Below, piece after piece: positions 51,190-63,219 of a DNA stretch of 64,000 nt. The stretch is from Terebella lapidaria (lineage: Eukaryota; Annelida; Polychaeta; Terebellida; Terebellidae). Below the pieces are notes generated by a model. The model was not told the origin of the DNA. It did not search any database and saw nothing but the letters and a program-made list of their open reading frames with translations. The translations under genes and the position numbers were made by a program. Numbering within the stretch: the first letter of the stretch is position 1; each line of letters starts with the position of its first letter. The DNA lies in contig OX424556.1 of the NCBI GenBank assembly GCA_949152475.1, positions 1,178,001 through 1,242,000 of the forward strand. Reading direction: 5' to 3'.

Positions 51190-53343
51190 ATGTCGTCGAC
51201 CAGTTTGAATCCAGGCCCGCTGTTTAAAACGGCGGGTTTCTCTCAGACTTGTACGCCACTGGGCCCTCGAGCATCAGGGGAGGATTACAAATCAACATAT
51301 AAAAGGTCCGTCTCTCTCGACTTCTCGCTTTGTTTGACGTCTAAACACTTTGGGGGTCAGACAGCAAAACCAAGTCAAAAGATTCATCAATATTAGGGTG
51401 ATATTTCGTTCGTGATAGATAAACAAATTGGTGTTTGGTCTGGACTAATCGTGGAACTTATTATTATTCAATATATTAACCATGTCCAATAATTGGTGGA
51501 CACAATTCACCACACATTTAATATTCTTATCATGGTCATTAGCGCCCAGTGTCCTTTGAGCGGTTATCAACAATGTATACTACGAAACAGTAAATCAACG
51601 TTTACCTACAACATTCGTCATGTCACATGACACTAATCTCAACCAAATGATGCACACGTTTTCAAAATCCGATAAAAAAGCTCTCACAAACACTGAAATC
51701 GAGTTCGTCGTTTGCTGGCACAAGACAATGTTCAGGATAATAAAAGTGCATTGTATACAATAATATTTCACGCAGTGGTTTGCTGTTGAAGTCGGCCACT
51801 GAATGTAGGTCTATGTTCTAATGGATCTGATGTTATATATCAATAATTGTCCGCAACTAGTCAACAGGTCTAGTACTAGTATTTTACCATGTTCCGTGTA
51901 TCCGTCGTGTATTCTATCCTATTCTGTGATTGACCGTTGTGTACAGGGAACAGTTCAGTGCGCGGTACGGCTGGCCGCCAGACAGTCCCGTGGCCGAGGT
52001 GTATGACGTCCAGAACACTCCCACCAAAATGATTCTCCTTGACAGGCGAACCAAAGTATGTCAACTTGTGATTTAATGCACTTGTGTATCGCCACACGGA
52101 ATATTCTGTAACACTGAATACACCATAATTGCCGAAAGAACGATAAGTCTTTGTAAATCATTGTAAAGTTTTCTTTCGATGTCACCTGCAGTCGGCAGGT
52201 CATTTGAGGGGACACACAGACAGAACGGAATACAGGGCATCCACGTGAGTAAAAAAAGTGAACATAGGATTTATTTTCATGCACATTTCTGTATCTGGAT
52301 GTTTATCATCAACCGTTTATGTTTCAGACCGAATCCTGATAGACATTCCTCAGGTAAGACAAGAATAAAAGTATAATTACAATTGCCAGTACCAGTACTT
52401 TGATTATTTAAAATAGTAAAAAAAATTGTATAAGACATGATAAGACAAAAAAGTAGCTGATTTACAGCTGTTCACCGAAAACCACGTACAGTACCTTTGA
52501 CGTCAGCACACTTAATGTTTTCTCGCAGAAGTGTCACCGTCTAAGAACCGAGAGCGACACCAGATGTGTGCTGACTCCACCAAGCGCGGGTTTGTGGCGC
52601 GACTGATGCCAAAAGATGCTTGGGGCTCGCGGCCTCAAACACGTAAGTACCATGCAGTGGAGGTCAAGGGTCTGAATACACATTTCATCCAAAGTAGGCG
52701 CTGGTAACTGATGACCCGTGTCTGCTCTGTGTACAGGCGAGTCACACAGATCCGGCCCTGACCGACAGAACTCGGCTAGTGGATCCAGACAGTCTCCTTA
52801 TTTGGAGGATCAGACTCTACTTCCCAAGCCCATCACATGTGGCCTCCCCAAACACCGCCGCAAGCCGCCAATCTCCATGAAAGATAACAGCTGTCTGACA
52901 GACAAGAGACTGCACAGAGGGGAGCGGACATATCTCTGGTCTATGGCACAGGTCTACGACATATCCAGAGACAAGGAATTCAAACAGCTACAGTACAAAT
53001 CACTGGTCGTCAGAGAGGCACTCAGAGGTGCGATTCTTCATACCAACGTCATCAAAGTTGATTTCAGTGTCTGTGAAGTATTTTTAATTTTACTCTATGT
53101 GACATTGCAGGTTTCCACTCCTGGAACGAGTGTGATCGCTACCTCCAGTACCTGGACCGACCCCGGAAGCGACAATTTGGTTCCCAGGATCCAGGAGAGA
53201 GCCCTCGTGGGGGTCAGGCAGTTGAATCCCGAGTTGACTCCGGACTACGTCACAAGTCCAAGTCTCCTCGTCGCACCAAGAGTCCCCAGACGAAGAAAGA
53301 GGGCAGAAATGACAAGCAACAGGAAACTAATTACCAATCCCAG
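51190..53343 (+). CDS. Exons 1-7: conserved-looking N-terminal region
   Basis: Starts MSSTSLNPGPLFKTAGFSQT. Exon 1 ends in AG|GTCCGT, a weak donor, but joins exon 2 in phase to give YKREQFSARYGWPPDSP. Exon 6 is the most protein-like part (PYLEDQTLLPKPITCGLPKH, RRKPPISMKD, LWSMAQVYDISRDKEFKQLQ). In exon 7 the true frame is GFHSWNECDRYLQYLDRPRK, then a Ser/Arg/Lys-rich tail (KSKSPRRTKSPQTKKEG); the frame that reads through the intron from exon 6 is not the coding one. Confidence 0.7.
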
Positions 53344-56300
53344 GTAACACATGGACGTTTAGTGTAAAGTGAGTAGTTGGACTTTGCAGGTTCACTTTGA
53401 CACATTTGTATGTTCTGTTTTATTTCAGGAGGCAGAGGAAGACCATGAATCAGGATCTGAGAGGAGTTCTAAGAAAAGTAAGCACAGAACAAAACATAAA
53501 ATGTCTGAGACCACAAAGCCAACAGCAGATAAACAAGAAAAGCAGAGGGAAGTCAATAAGAAAAGAACTACAACAAAAGAGAAACAATCTTCCTGCCAAA
53601 ATGATGAAACCAAGAAATCCTCATCAAGAGCAACCAAGCGAGAATCCAAGGAGTCCAAGTCTGATGACGAGAGGATTGCGGGGAAGCGACAGAGTACCAA
53701 ACCAAAGCCAGAAAAGAAACATACTGAACTGAAGAAAGATAAAAAAGAAGCTAACTGCCCCAAACAATCTACCGGAAGTGCACAATTAATGAATGACAAC
53801 CAGAAAAAAACAGTCAAAGGAAATAATCAGAAGGAATGTACAGCTAATGACTACGAGGAGAAGTTGCCAAGTGAAAAAGCCACTTCTGAGGCTGAAAGTT
53901 CCGAAAAGAATAGTTCGAGTGAAGATGAGAATAATGAAAAAGAGACTGAACACGAGAAACTGGAGCAAGGCAAGGAACATGAAAAATCTAAAGTATTTGC
54001 TGGAAGTGTGCCATTGGAAGATGACTGGCAGAACAAACCAAAGGAAGTAAATCCTCAGGAATATACAAAAGATAAATCTGTAGAAAAAATGACAATTGAT
54101 GAAAACTCAGATGCAGAAAAATCGGAAAAGGTAGTGTCGATTGAGATTAATGACAGGGATCCAGAAGTTGTCTCAACAACTTCAGAACAGGGCAAAACAA
54201 GTGAAAATGCGCAACTCGATTTGCTGAATAATAACGAAGATGACGCTGGGATTGTTGTCAACTTTAGACAAACAAGAAACGACAGTTTCAGCTCGTCGAG
54301 TAGTAAAAGCAGTAGAGCTACTTCCCGCTCTAGAAGTGCTACCAACCTTACCCCTACAGAAAGGGATTCCTCCAGAGAGGGGAATGTAGAAATAGAGTCA
54401 GTCACCAAACATCCCACTCAACAACATTTGGAAACCGAAAACTCAGAAGTCAACGTCATGACTCTTTCAAGTTCGGGACCAGTGAAAATAGATAATGGTT
54501 CAGCCTCTGCAGATTTGAATGCTGAAGATGAAAGCAGAAATTCCAGCAATTCTGAGTAAGTGTTAAATATGTGCGCATATCATTTATAGCTGTCTGAGCT
54601 TTGTAGATAACAGTAAAACACCAAGTGAAAAATACTCAACAATATGCTAAAACTTCAGCAGTGACTCTGACTTTGATGAATCCAAGCTGTCGAGGAGAGA
54701 AGGAACTTCTAGGCCAAAGTCCAAACTCGGCAATAGGTCCAAAGTTGGTAGGTACAAATAACAACGGTTATCAGTATACGATACTATTTTGATCAAATTT
54801 CGAAATATGACATTTAATTGGTGGATAAATTGGTCTTCAGCAGTAACCAGAAAATCAAAAGTTGACATGACGTCAGAAGGCGTTTCGGAGGATGTGACTG
54901 CTAATACTGATGAAGAAACAAATGAAGTTTGTGAATTGAGGTCCCCCAGTGGTGAGAAAGCAAGTCTCGATGTCATAACCCAAGACCAGATGACACATAC
55001 AGAGCCAGAGATGAGTACAGAATCACCAACTGATCATGGAGTCGAAGTCTCATCCGTGTCCAGAGATAATATCAATGGCAGTCTTCCAAGTATTGAGGCT
55101 GGGGGAAAAGTGGAAGGACATTTCTCAGAACGAACCGTTAAAGCTGAAGCGGATGACAACATTCCCAACAAAAGTGACGTATCCTCATCCAGTGACCGTG
55201 GGCACAAAATTATTCTTACCACTCGTAACACTGAAGGTGTTACCACAGACTCAGACCGAGACAGTTCTGACTTGGTAGAAGCTACTGAACTGAATGAAGG
55301 ATTCCGGGACACAGAAGTGAACGTTGATGACCAAAAAGCCGACTCTGTTGATTATGATAACAAAACCACAGAGGTTGACACAGAACTGAACGTTACTACG
55401 AATGACAAGCTACGAACCAGTGATGTCGATGCTGACACTGAAGCATATACCACCGCAACTAGCAACATCGATGCCGAGCTTGAAGCCGTCTCAAACATTG
55501 ATACTCTGCACACAGGGGACATTCACAATAAAGTAGACAGCGTGACACGTGAAGCCAAAGTTACACCTAGCAACACCAACGAAGTTGATACCCTAGACGT
55601 CGGCTCTAAAGAGTTCGTTGCTGTGGTTAACCAAAGTGGTGAAGGCGTACAAATGGATTCCACTGTGACAGGTAGCACTTTAGCAGAACATACTGAAGCC
55701 AATCTTGACTCCAGTAGTGGTAAATGTTCTGAAAATGTGCAGATTCAACGAGGGGTGTCTCTTACCGACAGTGCTGTGTTGAGTCTGGAAGTTCATCCTG
55801 ATGATATGGATCTTGGCGATTCTGGCTCAGACAGACGCGAATCTGTGGAAAATGATGAAAACAAGAAAAACATTCATCAGCCAAACTTCGAAGTGGGAAG
55901 AAATGAGATGAGTATTGAACCGACAGCCGATGTTCAAGCTGACGAGAGTACAACATTGTCAGAAAAAGACACACAGTCTGGTGACTTCGACTTAAATCAG
56001 TCCGAGGTTGATCTTGATGCTGACCGCTGTGACGCCAGCAGCAGTGATGGGTAACTATACCTATGCTTTGTCAGAAAATTGGAATGAAATTAATTTGGCC
56101 TTGGTCTTATAAAATGAATTTTGCGTCATTACCTCCAACATTTCACCACAGGTAAAATTCGTGATAAAAAAACTTTTCGGTGATCATAATTTCCTAATCA
56201 CATCAGTTGCCAGATCCTATGTGTAAAGCATATTCACATATTTTAGTACTGTGTAATCACAGGAGTTTGGACGACAGAGCCCTGGCGCTTAGTAGGAGAG

Positions 56301-59300
56301 AAGGCACTACTCGACCAAAATCCAGCTACGGTCAAAGACGGCATTCCGGTTTGTTGCCTTTATGTATAGGAATATTGAGCAAACACACTTTTAAGTTATT
56401 AAGTATTCATCTCCAAATTGTGTGATTGGCTCTACAGAGGCTGCAGACAGTGAGCCGAAGGCGCCGAGCGGTAACGCCGAGGCTGACGTCGCAGTACACC
56501 ACACCGAACCGCTCTCAGTGTCGGAGTTTATCACCATTGACCAGTCTGACCAGAGCACACCAGACCCGACAGGAACGCGAAGCGGCAATACAGAGCCCCA
56601 GACACCATACCAGAGTACTCAGGAGCCCAGTGGAGCCTATAGCGACATTACAGAGCTTCAGACATCAAACCAGACCACAAAGGAGGCGAGTGTAGTCTAT
56701 AGCGACAGTACAGAGCTTCAAACATCAAACCAGAACACACAGGATCAGAATGGGGCTTATGGCGACAGTACAGAGCTTCAGACATCAAACCAGAACACAC
56801 AGGAGCCGAATGGGTCGTATGGCGACAGTACAGAGCTTCAAACATCAAACCAGAACACACAGGATCAGAATGGGGCTTATGGCGACAGTACAGAGCTTCA
56901 GACATCAAACAAGAACACACAGGAGCCGAATTGGGCTTATGGCGACAGTACAGAGCTTCAAACATCAAACCAGAACACACAGGATCAGAATGGGGCTTAT
57001 GGCGACAGTACAGAGCTTCAGACATCAAACAAGAACACACAGGAGCCGAATGGGGCTTATGGCGACAGTACAGAGCTTCAAACATCAAACCAGAACACAC
57101 AGGATCAGAATGGGGCTTATGGCGACAGTACAGAGCTTCAGACATCAAACCAGAACACACAGGAGCCGAATGGAGCTCCTGACGACAGTACTGAGTTTCA
57201 GACCCCAGATAAGCAGCAGTCAGGTAACATCACACTCTTTCACTCTTTGTACACTCAACTCACACCTTCAGTAGCAGCCTTTTCAAATTGCTGTTCATAT
57301 GAAATCTCTAGTTTATGTATTTCTAAAGCTATTCTTCTCCACCCAAATTCTGATTCCTTCATATGTACATAAGTGTACTCGGCTGATTTCGTGTTTTCGT
57401 TTAATTCATTAAATTGAAAATCATTGAAAACCTCACAGCATATACAAAAAAGTATAATAGAAATAAATACATAGATATAAATACACCGAAAAGTCTTCAT
57501 TTAAAGGGAAAGAAAAAAAACTGTGATTGACAATACTCGCAGTCGGGAATCTTGGGCCTATTCAATTGAGGGTCCAAGAAGCCAGTGTTTTTTTGATGCT
57601 TTATGGTAGTTTGTTTTGGCGTGTCCTGAAATTCCACACATACCTACTAATTACCCTGTTTTTGGACTTATTTCGACACTTTTTTCAGAGATTGGGGGAG
57701 GAGGGCGCGCCTATGAGACTGTTTTTTAAAAATCATGCAAACATTCCAAATCTTAGTATCGCCAAAGACAAAATGGGTTATGAGAGTGGCAACCTCAAGC
57801 CAGAACATTTATTTAGTGAGGATCATAAACAGCGATTATTTACAAGAAATTAATATTCATTTACCTATTTCCACAAATAAGACACACAACAATAACCAAT
57901 AGTTCTGGATATAATCTCTTCATTTCAGTGAGATATAAGGCTGTATTTAGCTCAGAGTCACAAGGAGAAACTCAAAGACTCACACAACAATCACGAGAGT
58001 ACGAGACCCAAGGACAGGATGACATGAGCAGTGTTGGCAAGAGAGATATCGAAGCTCCTGTCCAGAAGGGTATCGAACAATCTTCTGGTTGTAGTCCCAA
58101 GCCGCTGGGACTACAGGCAATCCAACCGTCTCCAGTACCAGCGGATCAGACCGTGGCGAGGGATGACACCGTGACGACACAGGAGGTTGAAGTACACCGG
58201 CTTATAATGGAGAGGTCCATAGAACCCGGTACAACTGAACTACAGACAGAAGTGTCAGAATCGACAGAAGTGTCAAAACAGACTGAAGCACCAGACGCCA
58301 AGATGCAAGCTATGACGGCGGATGATACTTCCATGGAGAAGGGTGTCCTGGTGGAAACGACGAACGGATCGGATGATAAGACTCTTACTTATTATTTTGA
58401 CAGCAAAGACGATGCGAGAATATAGCCATATTCAAGGCACATGGACTGGTGCAGTTGATCAAATAAGTGATGCTTGGTATATACATTGTATATTGCTTAT
58501 CTGTGATGAGGAACTTGATGTAATAATCACACATGTGGAGATTTGAATGTGAACTGAATTGTATGCCAGAATATATATTTTAAAAATTAGTCCAAAGGCT
58601 AAGAAAAGTTACCGTGTGTACATAAATGTACAGTGTTAAGCTATCAAAGTCTGAAATGGTAATTTTTCGACGTCTGCCCAATGGGAACACTATTTTCTAT
58701 ATGGCATCACAATTGATTCAATGAGCGAGATATTACCCATTTCGTGCCTTGAGAATAAGGTCAAAAGTTAACTACAAGGTCATGAAGTCCATAATTGATT
58801 CCTAACCTCTAACCTCAATATTAGGTGAGATATAAGCATTAATGTGCCCATTATAAAACTATATCCTAAGTTATTGTGAGTTATTAGTTGCATTTTACAA
58901 GTGAATTATAATATATATATATATATTTGAAATAAAGTGATATTTATCATGACATATACACACTATTATATACTTTTTACTGCAAGTGTTCGCATGTAAC
59001 TATTATCATATTTCTACCTATCGGCGTGCATCTGTGCCTTCCCTAATGTACACGAATTTCCAGCCCTGTGGAGTAGATGATCCGACCTACTACAGGTAGA
59101 TGGTCTCTGGCTACTCTCTTTTTTTTCTCTCAAAATTATCTGTTCACCTTTGCCTTTATCCAAAAACCATGATCTATTCAAACCTTAGTATATAGTGGCA
59201 CCTCATTGAACTTGTTTTTGACAGTATTATGCATGAACACAATTAATAAATTTTGAGAATTATTGACTCATAATACATGAAAATAAAACAATAATAATAT

Positions 59301-60538
59301 CTCATTTTTACACAGGCACCGTCAAAACAAAATCCTCTGATGACATAAGATACAACTTGGATAGTTTAGTCTCCTCGTCGCTGCTTCTAGCCACTCAGCC
59401 ATTGATGTCGACAAACGAAGAGGAATCAGTTGGTGGCAACAATAGAACACCACCTTCATCGGCGTCATCAGCGTCCAGCGAATTAGAACCCGAGACTGAG
59501 AGCGTTAGCACTGAGCTTCAAGTGTCAACACACCAGCCTATCCAGGAACAGCAGAGTGAGTACAACAGGGTGGGGAGCATTCACATTGACTCAGTGAATG
59601 AGGCAGATGAGAACAACAGAGACTTGCCCCTGCCAATGTACCTCAGCATCAGAGAACAGGAAAGCGGATTCAAGGGCAACAGCAGCACAAACAAGTCTAA
59701 CCTGACAGAGGACTTGCCGCTGCCAGAATACCAAACCCTGAGAGAGCAAAGCGATCAGAACATCAGAGATGATAGACTCTTGTCAGCCGTTAATGAGTCA
59801 GAGGAAGTGTGGCTTGAAAGCAGCAACGAGTTACCAACACCGGAATATCAGACAACGAGAGAGCAAAAGAACGCCAGCAGCAGAACTGTTGCCGAGGACT
59901 ACACTAGCACTGTGACATCCACATCGCTTGGACGTATTCCGGAGCCACTGTTTGTAACTGACAGACAGGTAGAGAAGCATACAGAGACTGATGATGTGTG
60001 TCCGGAGGAGGATCCTCTCCCTGTGCCGGTCTATCTGACTAGAAGGGAGACGGGTATCAATAAAGAGGTAGTGAACAACGTGATACATGAGCTGTCGGCG
60101 TCGGAAGGACAATTAGCAGGCAGTATCACCAATCCTGCACACAACTCGTCACAAACGAGTTCTGGGGATACACTCAAAAAGACGAAAGTAGACACATACT
60201 TGGATCTGCCTGAACCTTTCTATCAAACCAGAAGAGAACAAGTTCTGCAAGAGAAATCGTTTTCTTCCAGAGGCAGTTCCACAAGCAGATCAGAATCAGA
60301 CAGCAGTACACACTCTGCTCGACTGAAGGACTTTCTGGGGTACAAAAACACGGAGACTCCAGAGAAATCAGCTGGAGATTCCCATGAGGCTGCATTTCCC
60401 CAGGAACCCCAAGCTGGGAATGATCCCACTGAAGACACTCAGGCTCGTCCACTGGAGGGTCTGCCACCAGCTCCACGTTACTTGACCAGGAGAGAGACCA
60501 TGCTGACGGGTCGAGGCGGGACATCTCTCGCCTGTTAG
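51190..60538 (+). CDS. Large mostly disordered acidic protein, ~14 exons, function unknown
   Basis: Exons by eye: 51190-51305, 51947-52055, 52192-52244, 52328-52353, 52529-52642, 52737-53027, 53111-53343, 53429-54555, 54659-54747, 54841-56050, 56263-56348, 56438-57223, then either 57929-58425 (stop TAG) or 59316-60538 (stop TAG). All junctions are GT/AG with agreeing phase; the long form is 1820 aa, the short one 1578 aa. The N-terminal ~310 residues look folded (RYGWPPDSPVAEVYD, TYLWSMAQVYDISRDKEF, HSWNECDRYLQYLDRPRK). The rest is Ser/Glu/Asp/Thr-rich and disordered. Y-K-x-x-Y style pieces (EDYKSTYKRE, TEYRAS) faintly recall microtubule-associated proteins such as MDM1, but I would not assign it. 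Confidence 0.75.
53429..56348 (+). CDS. Exons 8-11: long acidic/Ser-rich exons with a duplicated exon pair
   Basis: Exon 8 (53429-54555) is Lys/Glu/Ser-rich. Exon 10 (54841-56050) is Asp/Glu/Thr/Val-rich. Exons 9 (54659-54747) and 11 (56263-56348) are 89 and 86 bp and share SRREGTSRPKS / SRREGTTRPKS, with G-x-R after it. Each follows a long acidic exon ending in a Ser/Asp run. So an exon pair (acidic + basic motif) has been duplicated. No domain is recognised; strongly charged, disordered, with potential phosphorylation sites. Confidence 0.72.
56438..57223 (+). CDS. Exon 12: in-frame 20-aa repeat array
   Basis: 262 codons. From about 56560 on there are roughly eleven 60-bp units, each with STELQTSNQNTQ and alternating EPNGAYGD / DQNGAYGD, so the real period in the central part is 120 bp (two unlike halves). 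The first and last units are more diverged (ITELQTSNQTTKEAS; STEFQTPDKQQS). No stops; the length will probably vary between alleles. The donor TCAG|GTAACA is in phase with both candidate last exons. Confidence 0.8.
57929..58425 (+). CDS. Exon 13: candidate alternative terminal exon
   Basis: After acceptor 'cttcatttcag', 165 codons (VRYKAVFSSESQGETQRLTQ...) run to TAG at 58423-58425; Gln/Glu/Thr-rich. It ends in TYYFDSKDDARI. An AATAAA lies at 58931-58936, which could end this transcript. Instead it might contain an internal donor and lead on to exon 14; a phase-1 GGTATCG near 58067 is possible but weak. Confidence 0.55.
58580..58870. repeat. Short decayed copy of the dispersed repeat
   Basis: 'agtccaaaggctaagaaaag' followed by 'gttaccg' and 'cctaacctctaacctcaatatta', as seen near 26760 and 27420. 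It sits in the intron before exon 14 or in the 3' UTR of exon 13. Confidence 0.7.
59316..60538 (+). CDS. Exon 14: seven-fold P-x-Y-x-T-x-R-E motif exon
   Basis: The 408-codon last exon carries seven spaced copies of one short motif: LPLPMYLSIREQ, LPLPEYQTLREQ, LPTPEYQTTREQ, IPEPLFVTDRQ, LPVPVYLTRRET, LPEPFYQTRREQ and LPPAPRYLTRRET, separated by 30-60 disordered residues, then ends GRGGTSLAC. The motif looks like a linear peptide for binding one partner many times. The last copies (YxTRRE) resemble the SRREGT motif of exons 9 and 11. I know no named family with this repeat. Confidence 0.75.
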
Positions 60539-60931
60539 TGAACCCGACCGACACGGGCCACTCAGCATGCCCAGGCACGCCTGGGGTGGGGAACTGCTGT
60601 CGTGAACAGGACTACTGAAATCTTTCAGAAATTGTTTATTGGACAGGTTGCTGCAAACCCAAAATACGTTCGTAAGCTGTGTGCATCTGTATCTACGGTT
60701 CAGAAAGGACATCGTGAAAAACAAATCCTCTTTTCAATATATATACGAAATTGGATTTGTGCTACCAGTTTTCAACTAAATACCCCTATAGCTTGTATAT
60801 ACGCGATCATATTTCATATATAAGATATACTTATTTTTTTTCGTGATGTCCCTAATCCAAAAGTTTTTTGAAGTAAAAAATTGATGTAATCACATCAATG
60901 ACTGGCACCTAGACGAAAAAACTGACGAGAG

Positions 60932-60937
60932 AATAAA
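60932..60937 (+). terminator. Candidate polyadenylation signal of the disordered-protein gene
   Basis: AATAAA about 390 bp after the stop. A second plus-strand AATAAA at 61112-61117 is inside the 3' region of the opposite gene. Motif match only. Confidence 0.4.
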
Positions 60938-61136
60938 GATAACTCCCGACCATTGCATATTCTCGTTGATGTTGTAACTCAGACTCTGTGCGTCTGTTTT
61001 GATAGAAACATACTGTAACAATGGAAAAGAGTGTTGTCACATGATTTATTGAAATTGTACAAATTATAAATATTGTGTATAACATTCCACACCTATTGGC
61101 AATATGTATCAAATAAATAGTACTTCCACAGCTGGT

Positions 61137-61142
61137 TTTATT
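61137..61142 (-). terminator. Polyadenylation signal of the TPR-ANK-SAM gene
   Basis: AATAAA on the minus strand, 54 bp after the stop codon at 61198-61196, an ordinary distance for a short 3' UTR. Another lies near 61047. Confidence 0.5.
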
Positions 61143-61195
61143 GATTTCACTCATCCTGCACATGTGTAGAGTTGACTAGCCAGTTGCTGGAGTTG

Positions 61196-63211
61196 TCAGT
61201 CTGGCAGCGTCCTGAGTGCTGCAGACAGGGCCAGGATCTCTGGTGGACCCAGTCCCAGACTCGTCCCTAGCAGTCTGATGTACACAGCTGGTGCACGGTC
61301 CAACATCGTACGCAGCTCTAACAGCATCAAGCCTTCGAACTCACGAAACCTGCAACAATAGTGTACAGGAGTTACAGACTGTGTAGTTGATATACATCAC
61401 GGTTGTGAGTACACAGTGGAGAGCTGTATGAGGGATGATACATACTTGTGAGCGAGCGAGGCTAAGTTCTGTTGGATGAACCATTGCTGGACCTTGATAC
61501 GGTCCCAACGCTCACAGGGCGACCTAACTGCTGGACCTTCTGCAGGAAGGCCTGTACCAGTACTCTTCCCGTTGGCTTCATAGCCCTTCAGTTCTGTTGA
61601 AAGTGAGGCATTCGTATCCAGGTGTTTACAATTCATATACGACTTACACAAATTTTTTCGCTGACATAGTAAACCCACCAATATGTTTGCGGATGTACTG
61701 GACATCCGGGTCACTTGCTGGCAGAAGTTCATGTGCTTTCTTCCCTGCCGAGTTCCTGGCAGTTGGATCCAGATCAGTCTTCAGTAAACGCTCTATGATT
61801 ACACGTCGCTTGCTCTGCGTAATTTTACTCCTGCAGATGTCGTTAATAAAGCTTATGTTTTGCTAGGATAGTTGGCTGAATAGAATAATTCGTTTGCATA
61901 TACATGTAGCTACCTGCACACGAGGTGGAGGAGTGTGCCCTCATCATCACAGGCCTCTAGCTCATCATCTTCGATATGTTCCAGGAGGTAGTCGAACAAC
62001 TCATATGACTCTGAAATCATAATGGGTCCGTCAAAACGGTAGTACCAGACCTAAAATCATAAAAGTTTGTCAAAACGGGAGCACTAGACGTGACATCGGG
62101 TGACAGGATCGAGTTCACCCGCACCTGTCTTTGTGGCCACTTTGAGAGCAGTGTGGACGGGTTGTTTCATCTGAGGACAGACAGACTTGTGACTGGCTCC
62201 AGCCTTGAGCAAGGCCAGGACCAGATCCTGTGCGCCAGACTTCCACACGGCCAGCGACGAGAAGATGATATCAGAAAGGTTGATCTCCTGGTCGCCTAGC
62301 TCTGTTACATACTGTCGTGTGTCTGCACAGTTCAGCAGCAGGATCAGCCCATCCCAGCTCCTCTCCAAGACCAGCTTCTGGACCACATCCCGCCAAACTG
62401 CCGTCGGGAGAGCGTAATATTTCAGGACGGCTGCAGGGTCTGCAATCCCAGGATGTTACAGATCATTGTACTCGTCATCAACAACAGTAGCTACTTGTGG
62501 TGTGATAGGAACAGTCCCTGTCAGTGAACATTCGTATACATGCTGTTTCCTCACCTTTCAGATGGGTGTGTATCTGTACAGCTAACGTTAGGTATTCAAT
62601 TTTTGAGCGGTGGTTCAGGGGTCGACTGAATGCTTCCCTGAGCAATGGGAGTGCTTGTCCATATAGTTCCAGCTTGTATAAAGTCTGGAGAAAGTGAATT
62701 TTTCCCTGGCGGACAAAAACAGATATTGTGCGGAAAAGTATGTATAAAATGTTAATAAAAATTACTCAATGCTGGAAATTTTATGAACTACAGCAACATT
62801 TCCATAAGCCTATAAACTGTTCATCTCCAAATGAATGCATTTATAAAATGAAGGATACCTTTTCATAAAATGGCAGACACGCGACCACCATTGCTGAGTC
62901 TTTGATTGCAAGTTCATAATGTTCTAGTTGATAATGAGCCCGCGAGCGTCCATAGAATAGCATTCCTTGCTGGATACAGTTGTTCCTGACTTGTATAGCA
63001 TCCTACAACAAAACTAGACCAAATTCCTCCAGACTGTTCATCCTCCACCTATTACATTATAAAAATATAGGCTATATGTCTATGTTACATACAAGAATAG
63101 CTTCGGAGTATTTATCCACAGCTTTCTGGAAGTGTTGGTCTCTCATCTTCTCCTCGGCTTGCGCTTGTAACTTGTCTGCATTCACCATCAGAAACTCACC
63201 CACCTGGCTGT
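61196..63211 (-). CDS. TPR-ankyrin-SAM-like protein, 3' part (8 exons), runs beyond the window
   Basis: Exons (minus): 63211-63093, 63002-62859, 62705-62555, 62439-62125, 62010-61914, 61830-61679, 61593-61446, 61349-61196. All GT/AG with agreeing phase; about 426 codons to TGA at 61198-61196. In order: TPR helices (NADKLQAQAEEKMRD, FQKAVDKYSEAIL, GMLFYGRSRAHYQLEHYELA, LQTLYKLELYGQALPLLREA), ankyrin-like segments (LVLERSWDGLILLLNCAD, SGAQDLVLALLKAGASHKS, DDEGTLLHLVCR, DLDPTARNSAGKKAHELL), and a C-terminal SAM-like helix bundle (IKVQQWFIQQNLASLAHKFR, EFEGLMLLELRTML). Such scaffolds bind other proteins; the partner is unknown. The first exon here starts in mid-codon (phase 1), so the N-terminus lies right of 64000. 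The gene name is left open. Confidence 0.85.
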
Positions 63212-63219
63212 CTGCAAAA

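Noticed and set aside
52718..53347. 209-codon frame reading straight from exon 6 through the intron into exon 7
   Set aside because: Splicing at 53027/53111 gives the phase-consistent frame HSWNECDRYLQYLDRP; the straight reading is in the wrong frame in exon 7.
53425..54417. Minus-strand hydrophobic frames opposite exon 8
   Set aside because: Ser/Leu/Phe-rich antisense of a Lys/Glu-rich coding exon, a usual shadow effect.
61196..63211. Naming the TPR-ankyrin gene TRANK1
   Set aside because: TPR followed by ankyrin repeats is similar, but this protein ends soon after a SAM-like domain and I see no helicase part, so the name is not justified.
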